Made by a program: the position numbers and the translations under genes. Under the pieces are notes generated by a model that did not search any database, was not told where the DNA came from, and was given only the letters and a program-made list of their open reading frames with translations. Below, piece after piece: positions 27,001 through 35,948 of a stretch of 64,000 nt of DNA; position 1 is the stretch's first letter; every line of letters begins with the position of its first letter. Source of the stretch: Candidatus Kapaibacterium sp. GTDB taxonomy: Bacteria; Bacteroidota; Ignavibacteria; Kapaibacteriales; UBA2268. Where the stretch lies: the NCBI GenBank assembly GCA_023957315.1, contig JAMLHE010000002.1:62001-126000 (forward strand), written 5' to 3'.

Positions 27001-30000
27001 CCGATAAATTCAGCCATGGAATTTTCTTCTTCTACAACATCCCAATTTCCGGGAGCAAATGGACCAGTGAAGTCAATATATTGGTCAATTCCTAACTGCA
27101 CTATTTGTGGGCTTGTTGTAATTAATGTCGAACCTGAGTAAGTCATTAAACCAACTGTGATTTCCCAATCTGCTACTTCACCAACTACACCACCTGTGAT
27201 AGTGACATAAATTTCGTCACAAGTTTCGGCATTGATATAGTCAATTGGACCGCCTGTAGAATTAGTAAATGTTGCTGTGTAGCCACTTGGTGCATCGTAG
27301 TCGTAGTTTGCGGAGATATCATAAGCTGTATATTCGTTGCCTGCACAGTCATAAACTTCCGATACATACATATATAATGTACCTGTACCCGAGCCTGAAA
27401 GTGCACTTACGCATACTGTCCAACTGCTGCCTTCGCCTGTGACGCTTGAAACTTCAAATCCGTAGCTAACATAAATATCTTCAGATGTGAAGTCGAATAC
27501 TTCGCGGTCGAAATCAAAGTCGAAGCAAATTGGATTTGCATTTGTTACATCGCAATCTTCGTTGTAATCTACTGACCAATCAGCCGTAACAGGTGCGTGA
27601 ACTACTTGGAATGCATCTTCAAGAGATGCTGTGGTTTCGTTGCCCGCTACGTCAGTAGCTGTAACAGCTACATCATATAGTCCCGATGGGAATGAGATGC
27701 TATCGCCAATTGTAATTGTATAGCAATAATTGCCTTCAAAGTCACTTGAATAAGTTGCTGACCATGACATTTCGCCAAACCATACAACTACTTCCAAGTT
27801 TGCGTCGTCAAAACTGCCGCAACCAATGTCGCTTGCATCGAAGCAAATTGTTACGATGTCTGTTGCTGTTACGCAAGTTTCATCAACAGTGATGTTTGCT
27901 ACCACTGGGGCAGTGTTATCAATTGTAACTGCATTTGGTAGTTGTTGTGAGCCGGTATTGCCTGCTCCGTCTTGTACAAATACTGTTACAGTTACAGGAC
28001 CCGATGGGTCGTTTTCTCCAACTGTATATGTAGCTGTATAAGCGGTAGCGCCTTCAATGATGACAGCTTCACAATTTCCACCCTCAGTTTCAACTAAGTC
28101 AACCATGACTGTAGTAGAATTCGAGAATGTCAATACAGCCCATGCCGCATCACAATCAAGAATACCACAACCGCCAATGTCTTCTGCGTTGAAAGTCAAA
28201 ACTAAATCAACTCCCGGAGCAACGCAATCGTTAGGCGCAACTACAAGACCTGATACTACAGGTGCTGTGCGGTCAATTTGGAATCCGTCAAAGTCCATTC
28301 CTTCGTTGCCTGCACAATCTTCTGCTATCGCCTCAACCATAACAGCACCTTCGGCGTCAGCCGGTAGAACTGTATAATTAAATGTATAGTCCCATCCGCC
28401 GCTGCTTCCTGATACAACACTTACGAATGTAGCACTTGCAGTTTCTGAATCTGAAAACGTTAGAGTTACATATACATCAAAGAATGAGTCAACTGCACAA
28501 CATGTAAATGAATCATCTGCGTTGAAAGTAATTGTTACCACATCTGTAGTTGTAACGCAATCGTCATCAATCATCAAATTTGTAACAATAGGGTCAGTAT
28601 TATCAATTGAGAATGCAGAAGTTTCGTCTATTAGGAAACCATTTCCTGCATAGTCAGATATTTCATACCAGAAATCATATGAGCCGCTTTCTTCAGTACT
28701 TATATCATAACATACTGTAATTTCCCAAGTTCCTCCTTCTGAACTTTCGGTAGCTGATATTGAATAAGAAGTCCAATCAACGTATTGTGTACCAAAGTCA
28801 AGTCCGCAACCGAGGTCTTCTACTGTAAATGTTACACAGAATTGTTGACCTTCGCTCAAACAATCATCTTCGGGCCACATAACTTCGCCTACTAAAGCAG
28901 GAGCTGTAAAGTCGAATGTAGTAAATTGTTCAACTACTGTTTCGTTTCCGGCACCGTCTGTTGCAGTTAATGTTAGAGTTGCAGGTCCTTCAGGTGTTAC
29001 TCCTAATACTACAGGATAAATAAAGTTGTAGAAAGGTTCCGTAACGTCTAATGTCATTCCAAGAGTTGTTGAATCTGCAAAAGTCCATATAGCTGTAACT
29101 GTCAATGGTCCACAACCAAGTGAATCTGTTACAGTTAATGTAAAGTTCACAGTGTCTTGATCGCCATAACATGATAACAAATCGTCTTCATCAATTACAG
29201 GCTGAGTCATGTCAATTGTGAATTTACCTGAGTCAAGTTGAAATGCGAAGTTGCCTGCAGGGTCAGTTCCCCAGACGCCAACGTTATAAGAACCTTCTAT
29301 ATCGGTAGAATCAACAATAACAGTGACACATAAAATATATGGGTCTTCTGTTGTTCCCGTACCTGATATGTCTGTAATAACCGCATTTGATGGTATCGGG
29401 TCAAAAAACAATCCCAAACCGTTTTCTCCAGGTATAGCAATTGAATCAATATTGAATGTGCCACAACCTTCTTCTATAATTGCTGTACATAAAGTAAGAG
29501 TATCACCTTCGCCTAAGCATGGTGCATCCCATTCTGTTACTTCTGTGCAAACTGTTTCTTCTTCAACAACTGCACATTCAACTTGATAACCATCAGGAGG
29601 AGTGTTGTCAACTGTGAAAGGAAGACCTGTCCAAGTTGTTTCATTATCGTTACAATCAGCTAAAATTACTTCAAACTGGTAATCTCCATCCGGAGTGCTT
29701 GATGTAACTGTATATGTAGCTGTATAGTCGTAACCATCTGAGCCTAATGTCAAGCTAGTTGCATGATATACCCAAGCGCCTGTTGTGTCAACATTCGGGT
29801 CCCAAACTTGAAGGTTAACTGTAGGAGTTGCATCACCGCAGCAACCAATGTCAAAGACATCGAAACCGATTTCGACATCAACACTATCGGGTGCGTTAAC
29901 TGCATTCGTTGGTAAAGGAGAATCGGGGAAACTCCAATTATTAACCGATATGCAAGTTACTTGTAGTGAATCTGTAAATTCAGGACCTGTTGTAAATACC

Positions 30001-30560
30001 GGAGCAACGTTATCAAATGAGAATGCAAAGTCAAATGGCAATGAACCCGGATGGGTCACAACAACAGCATCATCTAATGTAATAGATGCTTCAAAAGCCA
30101 ATAACCTACCATTTACTGTAGAACCCGTTCCAATCGTAATTCCTTGGTCAGCAAGAATTGTACCTGCGAATTGAACAGTCGTGCCGATTGTAGCTGATGT
30201 ACCTACTTGCCAAAATATATTTGAAGCTGATGCACCGTTTTGTAAAGTAATAACTACACTATTTGCAACATTAAATGCTGCAGCGATTTGGAAAATCCAA
30301 ACACTATTAGGATTGCCTCCACCATCAAGAATAATACTTGCAGGGATTGATGCAGTAGCAGTAGTAAATTTGTACAAACCCGGTGCTATCGTACCGGACA
30401 ATTGTGAAGTGCCTGCTGTAGGATTCAAGAAAGTACCTGTAGGAATTGGAGTACGACCTGCAGCATCATTATATGCTATTGTCAAATCGCCCTTCGCTGC
30501 AGATAATAATGTAGCATTTGGTACCGAACCTGCGGGACCGGCTGCATCAACAGTGTACAT
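24009..30560 (-). CDS. giant T9SS adhesin-like protein, main part (downstream of an in-frame TGA)
   Basis: The 2183 residues start inside a DUF3494 ice-binding-like domain (about 1-165: PSASIILDG-type strands, ILADQGITIGTGSTVNGRLLA). At least seven Ig-like repeats of about 100 residues follow, each ending in phrases such as TIDNTAPVVANI and rich in D-C-A-G-N. Fn3-like modules follow, then a T9SS sorting domain (VTPNPVTDFG, then IEVRNAAGQLVS). The frame is continuous with the gene at 30603-31868 except for one TGA at 30603-30605, so the ATG given here is not the ancestral start. The full protein would be about 2620 residues, secreted through the outer membrane and probably surface-attached for adhesion. 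Confidence 0.85.
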   Translation of the reverse strand: MYTVDAAGPAGSVPNATLLSAAKGDLTIAYNDAAGRTPIPTGTFLNPTAGTSQLSGTIAPGLYKFTTATASIPASIILDGGGNPNSVWIFQIAAAFNVANSVVITLQNGASASNIFWQVGTSATIGTTVQFAGTILADQGITIGTGSTVNGRLLAFEASITLDDAVVVTHPGSLPFDFAFSFDNVAPVFTTGPEFTDSLQVTCISVNNWSFPDSPLPTNAVNAPDSVDVEIGFDVFDIGCCGDATPTVNLQVWDPNVDTTGAWVYHATSLTLGSDGYDYTATYTVTSSTPDGDYQFEVILADCNDNETTWTGLPFTVDNTPPDGYQVECAVVEEETVCTEVTEWDAPCLGEGDTLTLCTAIIEEGCGTFNIDSIAIPGENGLGLFFDPIPSNAVITDISGTGTTEDPYILCVTVIVDSTDIEGSYNVGVWGTDPAGNFAFQLDSGKFTIDMTQPVIDEDDLLSCYGDQDTVNFTLTVTDSLGCGPLTVTAIWTFADSTTLGMTLDVTEPFYNFIYPVVLGVTPEGPATLTLTATDGAGNETVVEQFTTFDFTAPALVGEVMWPEDDCLSEGQQFCVTFTVEDLGCGLDFGTQYVDWTSYSISATESSEGGTWEITVCYDISTEESGSYDFWYEISDYAGNGFLIDETSAFSIDNTDPIVTNLMIDDDCVTTTDVVTITFNADDSFTCCAVDSFFDVYVTLTFSDSETASATFVSVVSGSSGGWDYTFNYTVLPADAEGAVMVEAIAEDCAGNEGMDFDGFQIDRTAPVVSGLVVAPNDCVAPGVDLVLTFNAEDIGGCGILDCDAAWAVLTFSNSTTVMVDLVETEGGNCEAVIIEGATAYTATYTVGENDPSGPVTVTVFVQDGAGNTGSQQLPNAVTIDNTAPVVANITVDETCVTATDIVTICFDASDIGCGSFDDANLEVVVWFGEMSWSATYSSDFEGNYCYTITIGDSISFPSGLYDVAVTATDVAGNETTASLEDAFQVVHAPVTADWSVDYNEDCDVTNANPICFDFDFDREVFDFTSEDIYVSYGFEVSSVTGEGSSWTVCVSALSGSGTGTLYMYVSEVYDCAGNEYTAYDISANYDYDAPSGYTATFTNSTGGPIDYINAETCDEIYVTITGGVVGEVADWEITVGLMTYSGSTLITTSPQIVQLGIDQYIDFTGPFAPGNWDVVEEENSMAEFIGNTILLVTSADNEEEALGENDVDVTITIPANGTISFDWYFETYDVGGSGFDPFGYTIDGDFTQLTTNGDYDPQSGSESIPVLAGEVFGFKQRATDTWLGVGITEIDNFMFEGDSELPVVICDDTEGPVDLAVTLTDCAGNTGIDATDEVILDVTAPCLVIDAPSHSNVNFEVSFTWTEDVIDFDVSDLVVTNGTTYDFAGSGADYTVGIAPTTEGLVMIGIYSSGHGITDLAGNPFNPEQEDCYAPAETIYDITPPEFYDIAWNNDNVELTIWWNEDVMGSVDDVVLGDLALTFVQNGGTATGASITAINHTAGDDFAYLTIAVVGTPNGCEVLEFRPTTGASVYDLAANAQVVTDMISINLVNASQATVQASGGFADNVYAVQAQLNWTRGDGDAVIVILFEDTDCEVDPVNGVSYYADSEFGYGDYLTCTTGGSGYVVYYGTGTQVTVDYLTGCTNYRAVVYEVVGGECNNPNYLTPGHSFEFETGPVAEYLFITHINGVEYDYDCDLTLPSAEVFSVTVGLFAEPCDGGVNLVPAYLDYDQDFYLDHYANYGTPLADENWPISQTSKTFTNLQFGLDNECSNIESPLGKDSYYDWWCDALFAELDGGWDYYDDGPLSFLGGEPGQQAYGITFSGTTNSKFDISWLKSGASTATGEGSLLVIKQGSSVNVFPSDGNVYGAEMGVTSVAFPTDGEDIGSGNRALYYQLDCACDEAFTPRAVTVTGLNSNTTYYARVFEFRYDVYFTNYGGFYGDDIPPPNGDQNGGYCEYLQENFKYQEQVVKYRTTTGTGNPRSKKTSSMEGMFAGLELIGFDGRSFESKVELAWATASEGGSLGFEIYRADAETFEFVKIANVAGNVNGGTYKLLDDDSRLEVGKTYVYRLAYIAKDGTIEDLSEIVVPILSMPNSMQSIYVSQVTPNPVTDFGKLQVEMTTEQNLRIEVRNAAGQLVSVLSDQIRGAGVHNFNIDLTNRAQGSYSILISTDYEAIYVPFMYVK

Positions 30561-30602
30561 AATACCTGTTACATTTGAAGCGTCAAATCCTGTTATACTT
30601 GC

Positions 30603-31868
30603 TCAGGTTATTGGGCTTGTACCGACATCACCTGTTATGGCAGTGTTAGTAGTGCCGGTGATTCCCGCGCCTGAAAGAACGGCAAAGTTTTCAGTAGAAA
30701 GCAAGTTCAAAGGTGGAATATTGTATTCACCGCTGCCGCCTTCGTTGCCAACGCAATCAGCATACAGACCGTCAATATCAATTCCAACTTCGCCGGTTAA
30801 TCCGGATGTTTCTATGTCGAATTGGTAATCCTCAAGATTTTCACTTGCTATCCAAGTACCTCCGACCATAGTTGCACCAGCCAAAATAATACTCGTTTCG
30901 TCGAAGTCTTCAACGGGTTCTGTCCAATTGACATAAACGCGGTATCTTCCGCCAACTTCGCAAGCACCTGGACCAACTGAGTCACCCACGACCCAAACCG
31001 AATCCTGCCAAATTAGATGGAAAACTGTAATTGTAAAAGTAGGACCGTCGCAATCTTCGATAGGGGTAAACATTTCATCTGTAAATGTAGAACTTACATT
31101 ATCAACATTTCCGTTATAACCCCACATTCTAACAAGGTGGTCAGCATTAAAGTTTTCAATTGGGAAACCTTCAATAGAAGTCAAGTCACCGAGGTCAATG
31201 TCAATCCAATCAGTTGGAATTGTATCACCTGCTACAGCACTGAAGGTTCCTAATACACCTGTTGGTATGTCTGCACACAAACTATCAGTATCATCGTAAA
31301 ATAGAGACATAATTGTACCTGTGGAATTTACTCCGGCAGTCCAACTAATGTCAAAGTCGCAATTCCCTGCAGTGATAGTGATATCTGTTGGAGGTTGAGG
31401 AACCGCCGTCAGAGTAACAAAGCTGCGCGGGTTATTAAATCCGCCGGATGTGGTGAAGTAGTCGTATTCACCTGCATCTTCATCCCACTCGAAGATGCGT
31501 ATCCAATACGTAGTTCCGGATGCGAGTCCCGACAAAGCGATTTGCTTTGAGATTCCTGTATGGACATCCACAACATATGAGCCTGTAGCGCCAATCTGTG
31601 GAGCCGTACCGTAAGAACCGTTAACGTCAGCAAAAGCTGAAGTTGTGGTACCAAGTGCTGTTTCGGTATCGCCCCAACTGTTGTCGGCTCTCACGACAAC
31701 AAGTCTTCCTGCTCCATCGCCATTGTATAGCCATTTAGCAGTAGCGCTATTAGCTGTTATATTTTGCATGAAAATATAACGCGCTTGCTGGCTTGCGGCA
31801 AACATGTCGGAGCACGAAAGTAAGACTCCCAATAGGACGAGAGCCAAACTTAGTGTAAGTTTTTTCAT
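30603..31868 (-). CDS. N-terminal part of the giant T9SS adhesin-like protein, ended by TGA
   Basis: I start at ATG 31868 (MKKLTLSLALVLLGVLLSCSDMFA), which has a signal peptide and an AGGAAG ribosome site; ATG 31964 lacks both. The 421 residues hold Fn3-like domains (SQQARYIFMQNITANSATAKW, GLASGTTYWIRIFEWDEDAG). The first strands of a DUF3494 domain follow (NFAVLSGAGITGTTNTAITGDVGTSPIT). The TGA interrupts this domain exactly between GDVGTSPIT and ASITGFDASNVTG, which in intact relatives are continuous. The piece by itself lacks a T9SS signal, so if TGA is read as stop it would stay in the periplasm. Confidence 0.85.
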   Translation of the reverse strand: MKKLTLSLALVLLGVLLSCSDMFAASQQARYIFMQNITANSATAKWLYNGDGAGRLVVVRADNSWGDTETALGTTTSAFADVNGSYGTAPQIGATGSYVVDVHTGISKQIALSGLASGTTYWIRIFEWDEDAGEYDYFTTSGGFNNPRSFVTLTAVPQPPTDITITAGNCDFDISWTAGVNSTGTIMSLFYDDTDSLCADIPTGVLGTFSAVAGDTIPTDWIDIDLGDLTSIEGFPIENFNADHLVRMWGYNGNVDNVSSTFTDEMFTPIEDCDGPTFTITVFHLIWQDSVWVVGDSVGPGACEVGGRYRVYVNWTEPVEDFDETSIILAGATMVGGTWIASENLEDYQFDIETSGLTGEVGIDIDGLYADCVGNEGGSGEYNIPPLNLLSTENFAVLSGAGITGTTNTAITGDVGTSPIT

Positions 31869-32067
31869 AAAAAAACTTCCTTTAATAAATGAAACAAAAT
31901 GTGTAAAAAGTGAAGTGATAATTTTCCAAAAAATTAACGAATTATCATAAAAAATGCAAATCACAGAACAAAAATCAGACTTTGGGGCTGATTCTTGATA
32001 TAAAATAAATATTTTTTGAATAATAGCAAAATTAATTTTTCGCTAAGACTACAAAATTTTCTTAGTG

Positions 32068-33108
32068 TTACTGCTTCATTTCAACGACGAGCACCTTAGA
32101 ATACGGACTAACAGAGGCTTTGCCGACAGCTTTGATGCGGCAAAACAATCTCAAGGGACCTTTTTCATCCGAAACAACAATCGGAATTTCAGAAATGCTC
32201 CCAATATTAGCCTCAGCATAAGGCTCAACTTTTTGAATAAAGCTTTCGTCTAATGCGATATCTATAACGTAAGATTCCGCACCGTCAACTCCGTCCCAAT
32301 GCAAGACACTTTCGCCGTCAGTGCCGATTAGCGCCCTCAAATTCTTAGGCGGCGGAATCAGCGTGAACGTAGAGCGTGGATTGTTTTGGGAAGTATTAAT
32401 TAGATAGTTTGTAAATTTACCTTCGCCGTTATAATCGAAAATTCTGAAATGATACTCGGCATATTTCAATCCCGTCACCTGTATGTCCAACTTACCTGTG
32501 TTCGGTCCGCTGTATAGCACATAAGTATTAGTGCCTGGGATTAGAGATTGGGGGTTGCCAAAAGTAGCATCAGCAAAATATTCGGCTCCGTCGGTAGGCG
32601 TGGCACCCGGAGCGTTTTCGGAGACTGTAACGAGTACATTGGAGCCGTTTCCGGCTATCCAAAGCAATCCTACATTGTTGTAGCTTTTGTTTTTGAATGC
32701 GATAGCGCGAGCCGGTTGAACCGGTTCTGTATCAAAGGTATTGATTATAATAGAATCAATCTTAGTGATTTTATTTGATTTTTTGTCGTAAACAATATAA
32801 TCCACGACATATTCAGTAGCGGGTTTGAGATTTTCGATTGCGATATCATGGAATTTTGCACTTGAATAAGCAATTTTGCCGAAATCGGCAGGCATTACTT
32901 TTGTTAAAGCCACATGATTAGTCGAATCGTAGGTCATCATAATTTTTGGAGAGTCAAGATTGCGGAAAGCGAGAGAGATAGCTGTATTAGCCACAGGGGC
33001 GACTGTGACATAAATTTCAGTTTCAGTCTGAGCATTAACTATGAATTGGGCATAGCCCAGACTAACGTTAAGGCTAAATACAAGGATTATTATACAAAAA
33101 TTTTTCAT
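32068..33108 (-). CDS. secreted fibronectin type III-like protein
   Basis: I start at ATG 33108 (MKNFCIIILVFSLNVSLGYAQ), which gives a signal peptide and 346 residues. Fn3-like modules are visible: NLKPATEYVVDYIVYDKKSN, then GLKYAEYHFRIFDYNGEG, and a last one with GTDGESVLHWDGVDGAESYVI. There is no clear T9SS sorting domain at the end (it closes SKVLVVEMKQ). The sequence PRSTF after NTSQNN resembles the NNPRSF phrase of the neighbouring giant protein, so both probably belong to one surface-protein group. Confidence 0.75.
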   Translation of the reverse strand: MKNFCIIILVFSLNVSLGYAQFIVNAQTETEIYVTVAPVANTAISLAFRNLDSPKIMMTYDSTNHVALTKVMPADFGKIAYSSAKFHDIAIENLKPATEYVVDYIVYDKKSNKITKIDSIIINTFDTEPVQPARAIAFKNKSYNNVGLLWIAGNGSNVLVTVSENAPGATPTDGAEYFADATFGNPQSLIPGTNTYVLYSGPNTGKLDIQVTGLKYAEYHFRIFDYNGEGKFTNYLINTSQNNPRSTFTLIPPPKNLRALIGTDGESVLHWDGVDGAESYVIDIALDESFIQKVEPYAEANIGSISEIPIVVSDEKGPLRLFCRIKAVGKASVSPYSKVLVVEMKQ

Positions 33109-33273
33109 TAGCACTTGATTTTGTTTATAAACGGACAACAAAGATACTAAAAAGAAGTAAACTACCAAATAATATTTTAAATAATTATCCACAATTATCA
33201 CATATTATTTATATAGAAAAATTTTCTTTTCCCTTTGTCACATATAAGAAATGTAAAATATTTCATACCTGAA

Positions 33274-33308
33274 ACCGGCGTCTAAGTAAATTTACTTAGA
33301 TAGCCGGT
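33274..33308. repeat. 35-bp near-perfect palindrome
   Basis: ACCGGC, a mismatch, the 20-bp perfect palindrome TCTAAGTAAATTTACTTAGA, then GCCGGT. There is no strong T-tract directly after it on either strand. It may be a protein-binding site or a weak bidirectional terminator. Confidence 0.55.
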
Positions 33309-33353
33309 TGTTTTCTGTTAATTTTTTTAGGACGAGGCAGGCAAAATTGTACT

Positions 33354-33424
33354 GTCATTCTGAGCCGAAGGCGAAGAATCAAGTTTTCAAAAATATATGG
33401 ATTCTTCACTTCGTTCAGAATGAC
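33354..33424. repeat. MITE-like inverted repeat (GTCATTCTGAG...CAGAATGAC)
   Basis: Arms GTCATTCTGAGCCGAAGGCG and the complementary ATTCTTCACTTCGTTCAGAA face each other around a 20-bp AT-rich centre. A half copy (GATTCTTCGCTTCGCTAAGA) occurs at 58253-58277. Motifs of this kind are common, dispersed, non-coding repeats in many bacterial genomes. Confidence 0.65.
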
Positions 33425-33489
33425 AAAGAATGATTGAATATTCCTCAAAAGCCTTTCTCCCTCTGGTGTTAAGTCAATATATTTTTGCC

Positions 33490-33524
33490 AAAAAAAAAGC
33501 CCCTGCTCGAAGAAAAGCAGGGGC
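33490..33524 (-). terminator. Rho-independent terminator after rplY
   Basis: On the minus strand GCCCCTGCT pairs with AGCAGGGGC around TTTTCTTCG. Nine T follow. Confidence 0.93.
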
Positions 33525-33557
33525 AAAGGGTGTAAATTCTATGAAAAGAGAATGGAA

Positions 33558-34154
33558 CTAAACGGCAGTATCAGCTTCAGTTCCTGTAGTGGTAACTGTA
33601 CCGCCTCTTGGTCTGGTAACTTGAACGATATTGGTATCGAGCGGAAGGTCAATTTCCATATTGCCGAAATCAATATCACTCAACATTATACTATCGCCCA
33701 TGTTTAGTTTGGTAACGTCAACTTCGAAAGCTTCGACCAGGTCGGAAGGTAATGAATGGACTTTGACTTTGTGCAAAGTATGCATCAACTTACCGCCTAA
33801 GCGAACGCCAACAGCTTGACCAACCACCTTGATAGGCAAATCGACAGTGATTTTTTGACCTTTTTTCAAGCCCAATAAATCGAAATGCACGATAGCATCA
33901 GTAACGGGGTCGAAAGAAATAGCTTTCAAAAGACATTGATATGGTTCTGTATGTCCTTCGACGTTCAATTGAACGATTTTTGTGATATTAGTGTAAACAA
34001 TCGGGCGCAAGTCAATAGGTTTGACTTTAATGCTGATGTTTTCTTCGCCTTTGATATAGTAAACACCGGTAACATAGCCCTCATTACGAGTAGCTTTGGC
34101 GCCTTTTTTACCTGTATCGCGGGTTTTAGCGTTTAATGTAATTTCTTGCATCAT
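33558..34154 (-). CDS. rplY: 50S ribosomal protein L25 (Ctc form)
   Basis: The 198-residue protein has the L25/TL5/Ctc layout: an N-terminal 5S-rRNA-binding domain (ITLNAKTRDTGKKGAKATRN, VTGVYYIKGEEN) and a C-terminal beta domain (VDLPIKVVGQAVGVRLGG, then IDFGNMEIDLP). It binds 5S rRNA in the large subunit. It lies directly downstream of prs, a frequent bacterial pairing (prs-ctc). Two start codons are adjacent (MMQEITL). Confidence 0.95.
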   Translation of the reverse strand: MMQEITLNAKTRDTGKKGAKATRNEGYVTGVYYIKGEENISIKVKPIDLRPIVYTNITKIVQLNVEGHTEPYQCLLKAISFDPVTDAIVHFDLLGLKKGQKITVDLPIKVVGQAVGVRLGGKLMHTLHKVKVHSLPSDLVEAFEVDVTKLNMGDSIMLSDIDFGNMEIDLPLDTNIVQVTRPRGGTVTTTGTEADTAV

Positions 34155-34183
34155 ATTATTAAATCCTTTATTATCTTAATTTC

Positions 34184-35122
34184 TTATCTTTCAATCTCGA
34201 AAAGTGATGAGATAGACCTATTGTCATGAGTGCGAATAATCGCTTCGGCAAGTAATTCACCGACAGTGACAACTTGAATCTTTTCCGATTCTCTCCACAA
34301 AGGTATCGAATCGGTTACTAAAACTTTTTTGACAGCATCGCTGGATTCGATTAAATCTATTGCATTGCCCGAAAAGACAGGATGCACAGTAATACCGTAA
34401 ATATCAAGAGCGCCCTTGTCTTTGAGTGCTTCGGCACATTTCACAAAAGTAGAGCCTGTATCAATCATGTCGTCCACAATGATTGCATTTTTGCCTTGGA
34501 CGTCGCCGATAATATTTATAATCTCGGAGACATTATGAGCAGGACGACGTTTATCAAGCAGAACCAAATCCGTATTCAATCTTTTCGCATAAGAGCGAGC
34601 AGTTTTTGCCCCACCGACATCCGGCGCCACGACAATCAAATTGTCGAGATTCATCTTCCGAAAAGCCCTAATCAGTACAGGCGAAGCATACAAGTGGTCG
34701 AGCGGAATATCGAAAAATCCTTGAATTTGCGACGAATGTAAATCAATTGTAATGACCCTATCAGCGCCTGCACGAGTAATCAAATTTGCTAACAATTTAG
34801 CTGTCACCGATACACGCGGTTGGTCTTTGCGGTCTTGCCTGGCATATCCGTAATAGGGTAGCACAGCCGTAACTCGCTTAGCCGAAGCCCTTTTGGCAGC
34901 ATCAATCATAATCAGCAACTCCCAGATATTATCCGCTGGAGCAAAGGTTGATTGAATCAAGAATAAGTCAACTCCGCGGACGTTCTCCTCGAATTTGACC
35001 CATATTTCCCCATCGGAGAAATTGCGGATTGTAGTTTCGGACAATTCAATACCAAGGTGCCCTGCAACTTTGTTGGAGAGCCCAATATTGGACCTGCCGG
35101 AGGCTACTTTGAAATCATGCAT
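34184..35122 (-). CDS. prs: ribose-phosphate pyrophosphokinase
   Basis: I start at ATG 35122 (MHDFKVASGRSNIGLSNKVA), giving 312 residues, the usual length; a longer frame to 35209 runs into the tRNA gene. The enzyme makes PRPP from ribose 5-phosphate and ATP for nucleotide, His and Trp synthesis. Seen motifs are NFSDGEIWVKFEENVRG, the catalytic region YGYARQDRKDQPR, and the PRPP loop IIVDDMIDTGSTF. rplY follows 30 bp later. Confidence 0.95.
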   Translation of the reverse strand: MHDFKVASGRSNIGLSNKVAGHLGIELSETTIRNFSDGEIWVKFEENVRGVDLFLIQSTFAPADNIWELLIMIDAAKRASAKRVTAVLPYYGYARQDRKDQPRVSVTAKLLANLITRAGADRVITIDLHSSQIQGFFDIPLDHLYASPVLIRAFRKMNLDNLIVVAPDVGGAKTARSYAKRLNTDLVLLDKRRPAHNVSEIINIIGDVQGKNAIIVDDMIDTGSTFVKCAEALKDKGALDIYGITVHPVFSGNAIDLIESSDAVKKVLVTDSIPLWRESEKIQVVTVGELLAEAIIRTHDNRSISSLFEIER

Positions 35123-35151
35123 CTTAAAAATAGACCTTACGATAGAAAAAG

Positions 35152-35223
35152 CTGGGACGGCAGGATTCGAACCTGCGAATGGCGGACCCAAAACCCGCTG
35201 CCTTACCACTTGGCGACGTCCCA
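35152..35223 (-). tRNA. tRNA-Gln (anticodon TTG)
   Basis: The minus strand folds as a cloverleaf. The acceptor stem is TGGGACG with CGTCCCA, the D arm is GCC...GGC, the anticodon stem GCGGG/TCCGC carries loop TTTTGGG (anticodon TTG), and the T arm is GCAGG TTCGAAT CCTGC. CCA is not encoded. Confidence 0.95.
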
Positions 35224-35249
35224 GTATCCTATTACATTTAATAGGAATA

Positions 35250-35257
35250 CAAAAATA
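35250..35257 (-). promoter_or_regulatory. candidate -7 box for tRNA-Gln (TATTTTTG)
   Basis: The element matches TAnnTTTG on the minus strand, 27 bp upstream of the tRNA 5' end. No clear -33 box is visible. Confidence 0.35.
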
Positions 35258-35273
35258 ATAGGTTTTTGGGAAT

Positions 35274-35939
35274 CTACAAAATATTTTCTTTTATATTTTG
35301 AAAATTTTTAGGAGGTAATGACTGAATCATAGACAAAATGAAATTAGCAGATTGGCTCAAATCATTGATGGAGCCATTGTTTTCGATAGTAAAATCAGCC
35401 AAAGAAATTAATTGTTCTTTCGAAGTTTGCGTGCTCATTCTTTTTCGGATTTCGCTCTCGTTCATCGAGCGACTTTCCGTCAATCGCTTGATACGAAGTT
35501 CGTCATCAGCCACCACAGCGATTACATAGTCAAATCCATCATCAATTCCGGCAGAATAAATCAGCGCACTTTCGACAAAAATCACCTTTTCGCCCGATTT
35601 GTGCAGTTCTTCGATTCTCGCAATCATCGCTTCAATAACGGGCGGATGAACAATTCTGTTCAGACGGTCGAGCTTTTCGCTGTCGTCGCCAAAAACGATA
35701 CTTCCCAAAAATTGTGAATTCAGCTTGCCGTCTTTGAATGCTTTCTCGCCAAATTCAGCTCTGATAGAATTGCTTACTTCAGAGTTACTTGCCATAACAT
35801 CTTTAGCCAAATCATCAGTATTAATCACTACAAAGCCGCGTCCGGCGAAAATTGATGCAACGGCAGATTTGCCGGCACCAATTCCGCCTGCCAGCCCTAT
35901 CACAAGCAAATCGTCATTTTCTTCGTTAATTTCTTCCAT
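35274..35939 (-). CDS. coaE: dephospho-CoA kinase
   Basis: The 221-residue enzyme carries out the last step of coenzyme A synthesis, phosphorylating the 3'-OH of dephospho-CoA. The P-loop GLAGGIGAGKSAVASIF, the DDLAKDV motif (family NxDxIAR-type), IVHPPVIEAM and the LIYSAG segment are all present. The N-terminus has about ten extra acidic residues before the P-loop strand. It follows the DUF4412 gene by 9 bp, so the two are probably cotranscribed. Confidence 0.95.
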   Translation of the reverse strand: MEEINEENDDLLVIGLAGGIGAGKSAVASIFAGRGFVVINTDDLAKDVMASNSEVSNSIRAEFGEKAFKDGKLNSQFLGSIVFGDDSEKLDRLNRIVHPPVIEAMIARIEELHKSGEKVIFVESALIYSAGIDDGFDYVIAVVADDELRIKRLTESRSMNESEIRKRMSTQTSKEQLISLADFTIENNGSINDLSQSANFILSMIQSLPPKNFQNIKENIL

Positions 35940-35948
35940 TTATTTGGC

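Larger units (their letters stand above)
33109..33488. other. intergenic region with two palindromic elements
   Basis: No gene is seen here. It holds a 35-bp palindrome at 33274-33308 and a dispersed inverted-repeat element at 33354-33424. The rplY terminator lies at its right end. Confidence 0.6.

Noticed and set aside
24009..31868. Alternative genetic code with UGA as a sense codon
   Set aside because: TGA is the natural stop of other intact genes in the window (fliQ, the tonB-like gene, the ImmA/IrrE gene), and only one in-frame TGA occurs in the giant gene.
33296..33526. 76-residue minus-strand ORF
   Set aside because: It overlaps the dispersed inverted repeat, the palindrome and the rplY terminator and shows no protein-like features.
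34184..35209. prs start at 35209
   Set aside because: That frame overlaps the tRNA-Gln gene; the normal PrsA N-terminus begins at 35122.
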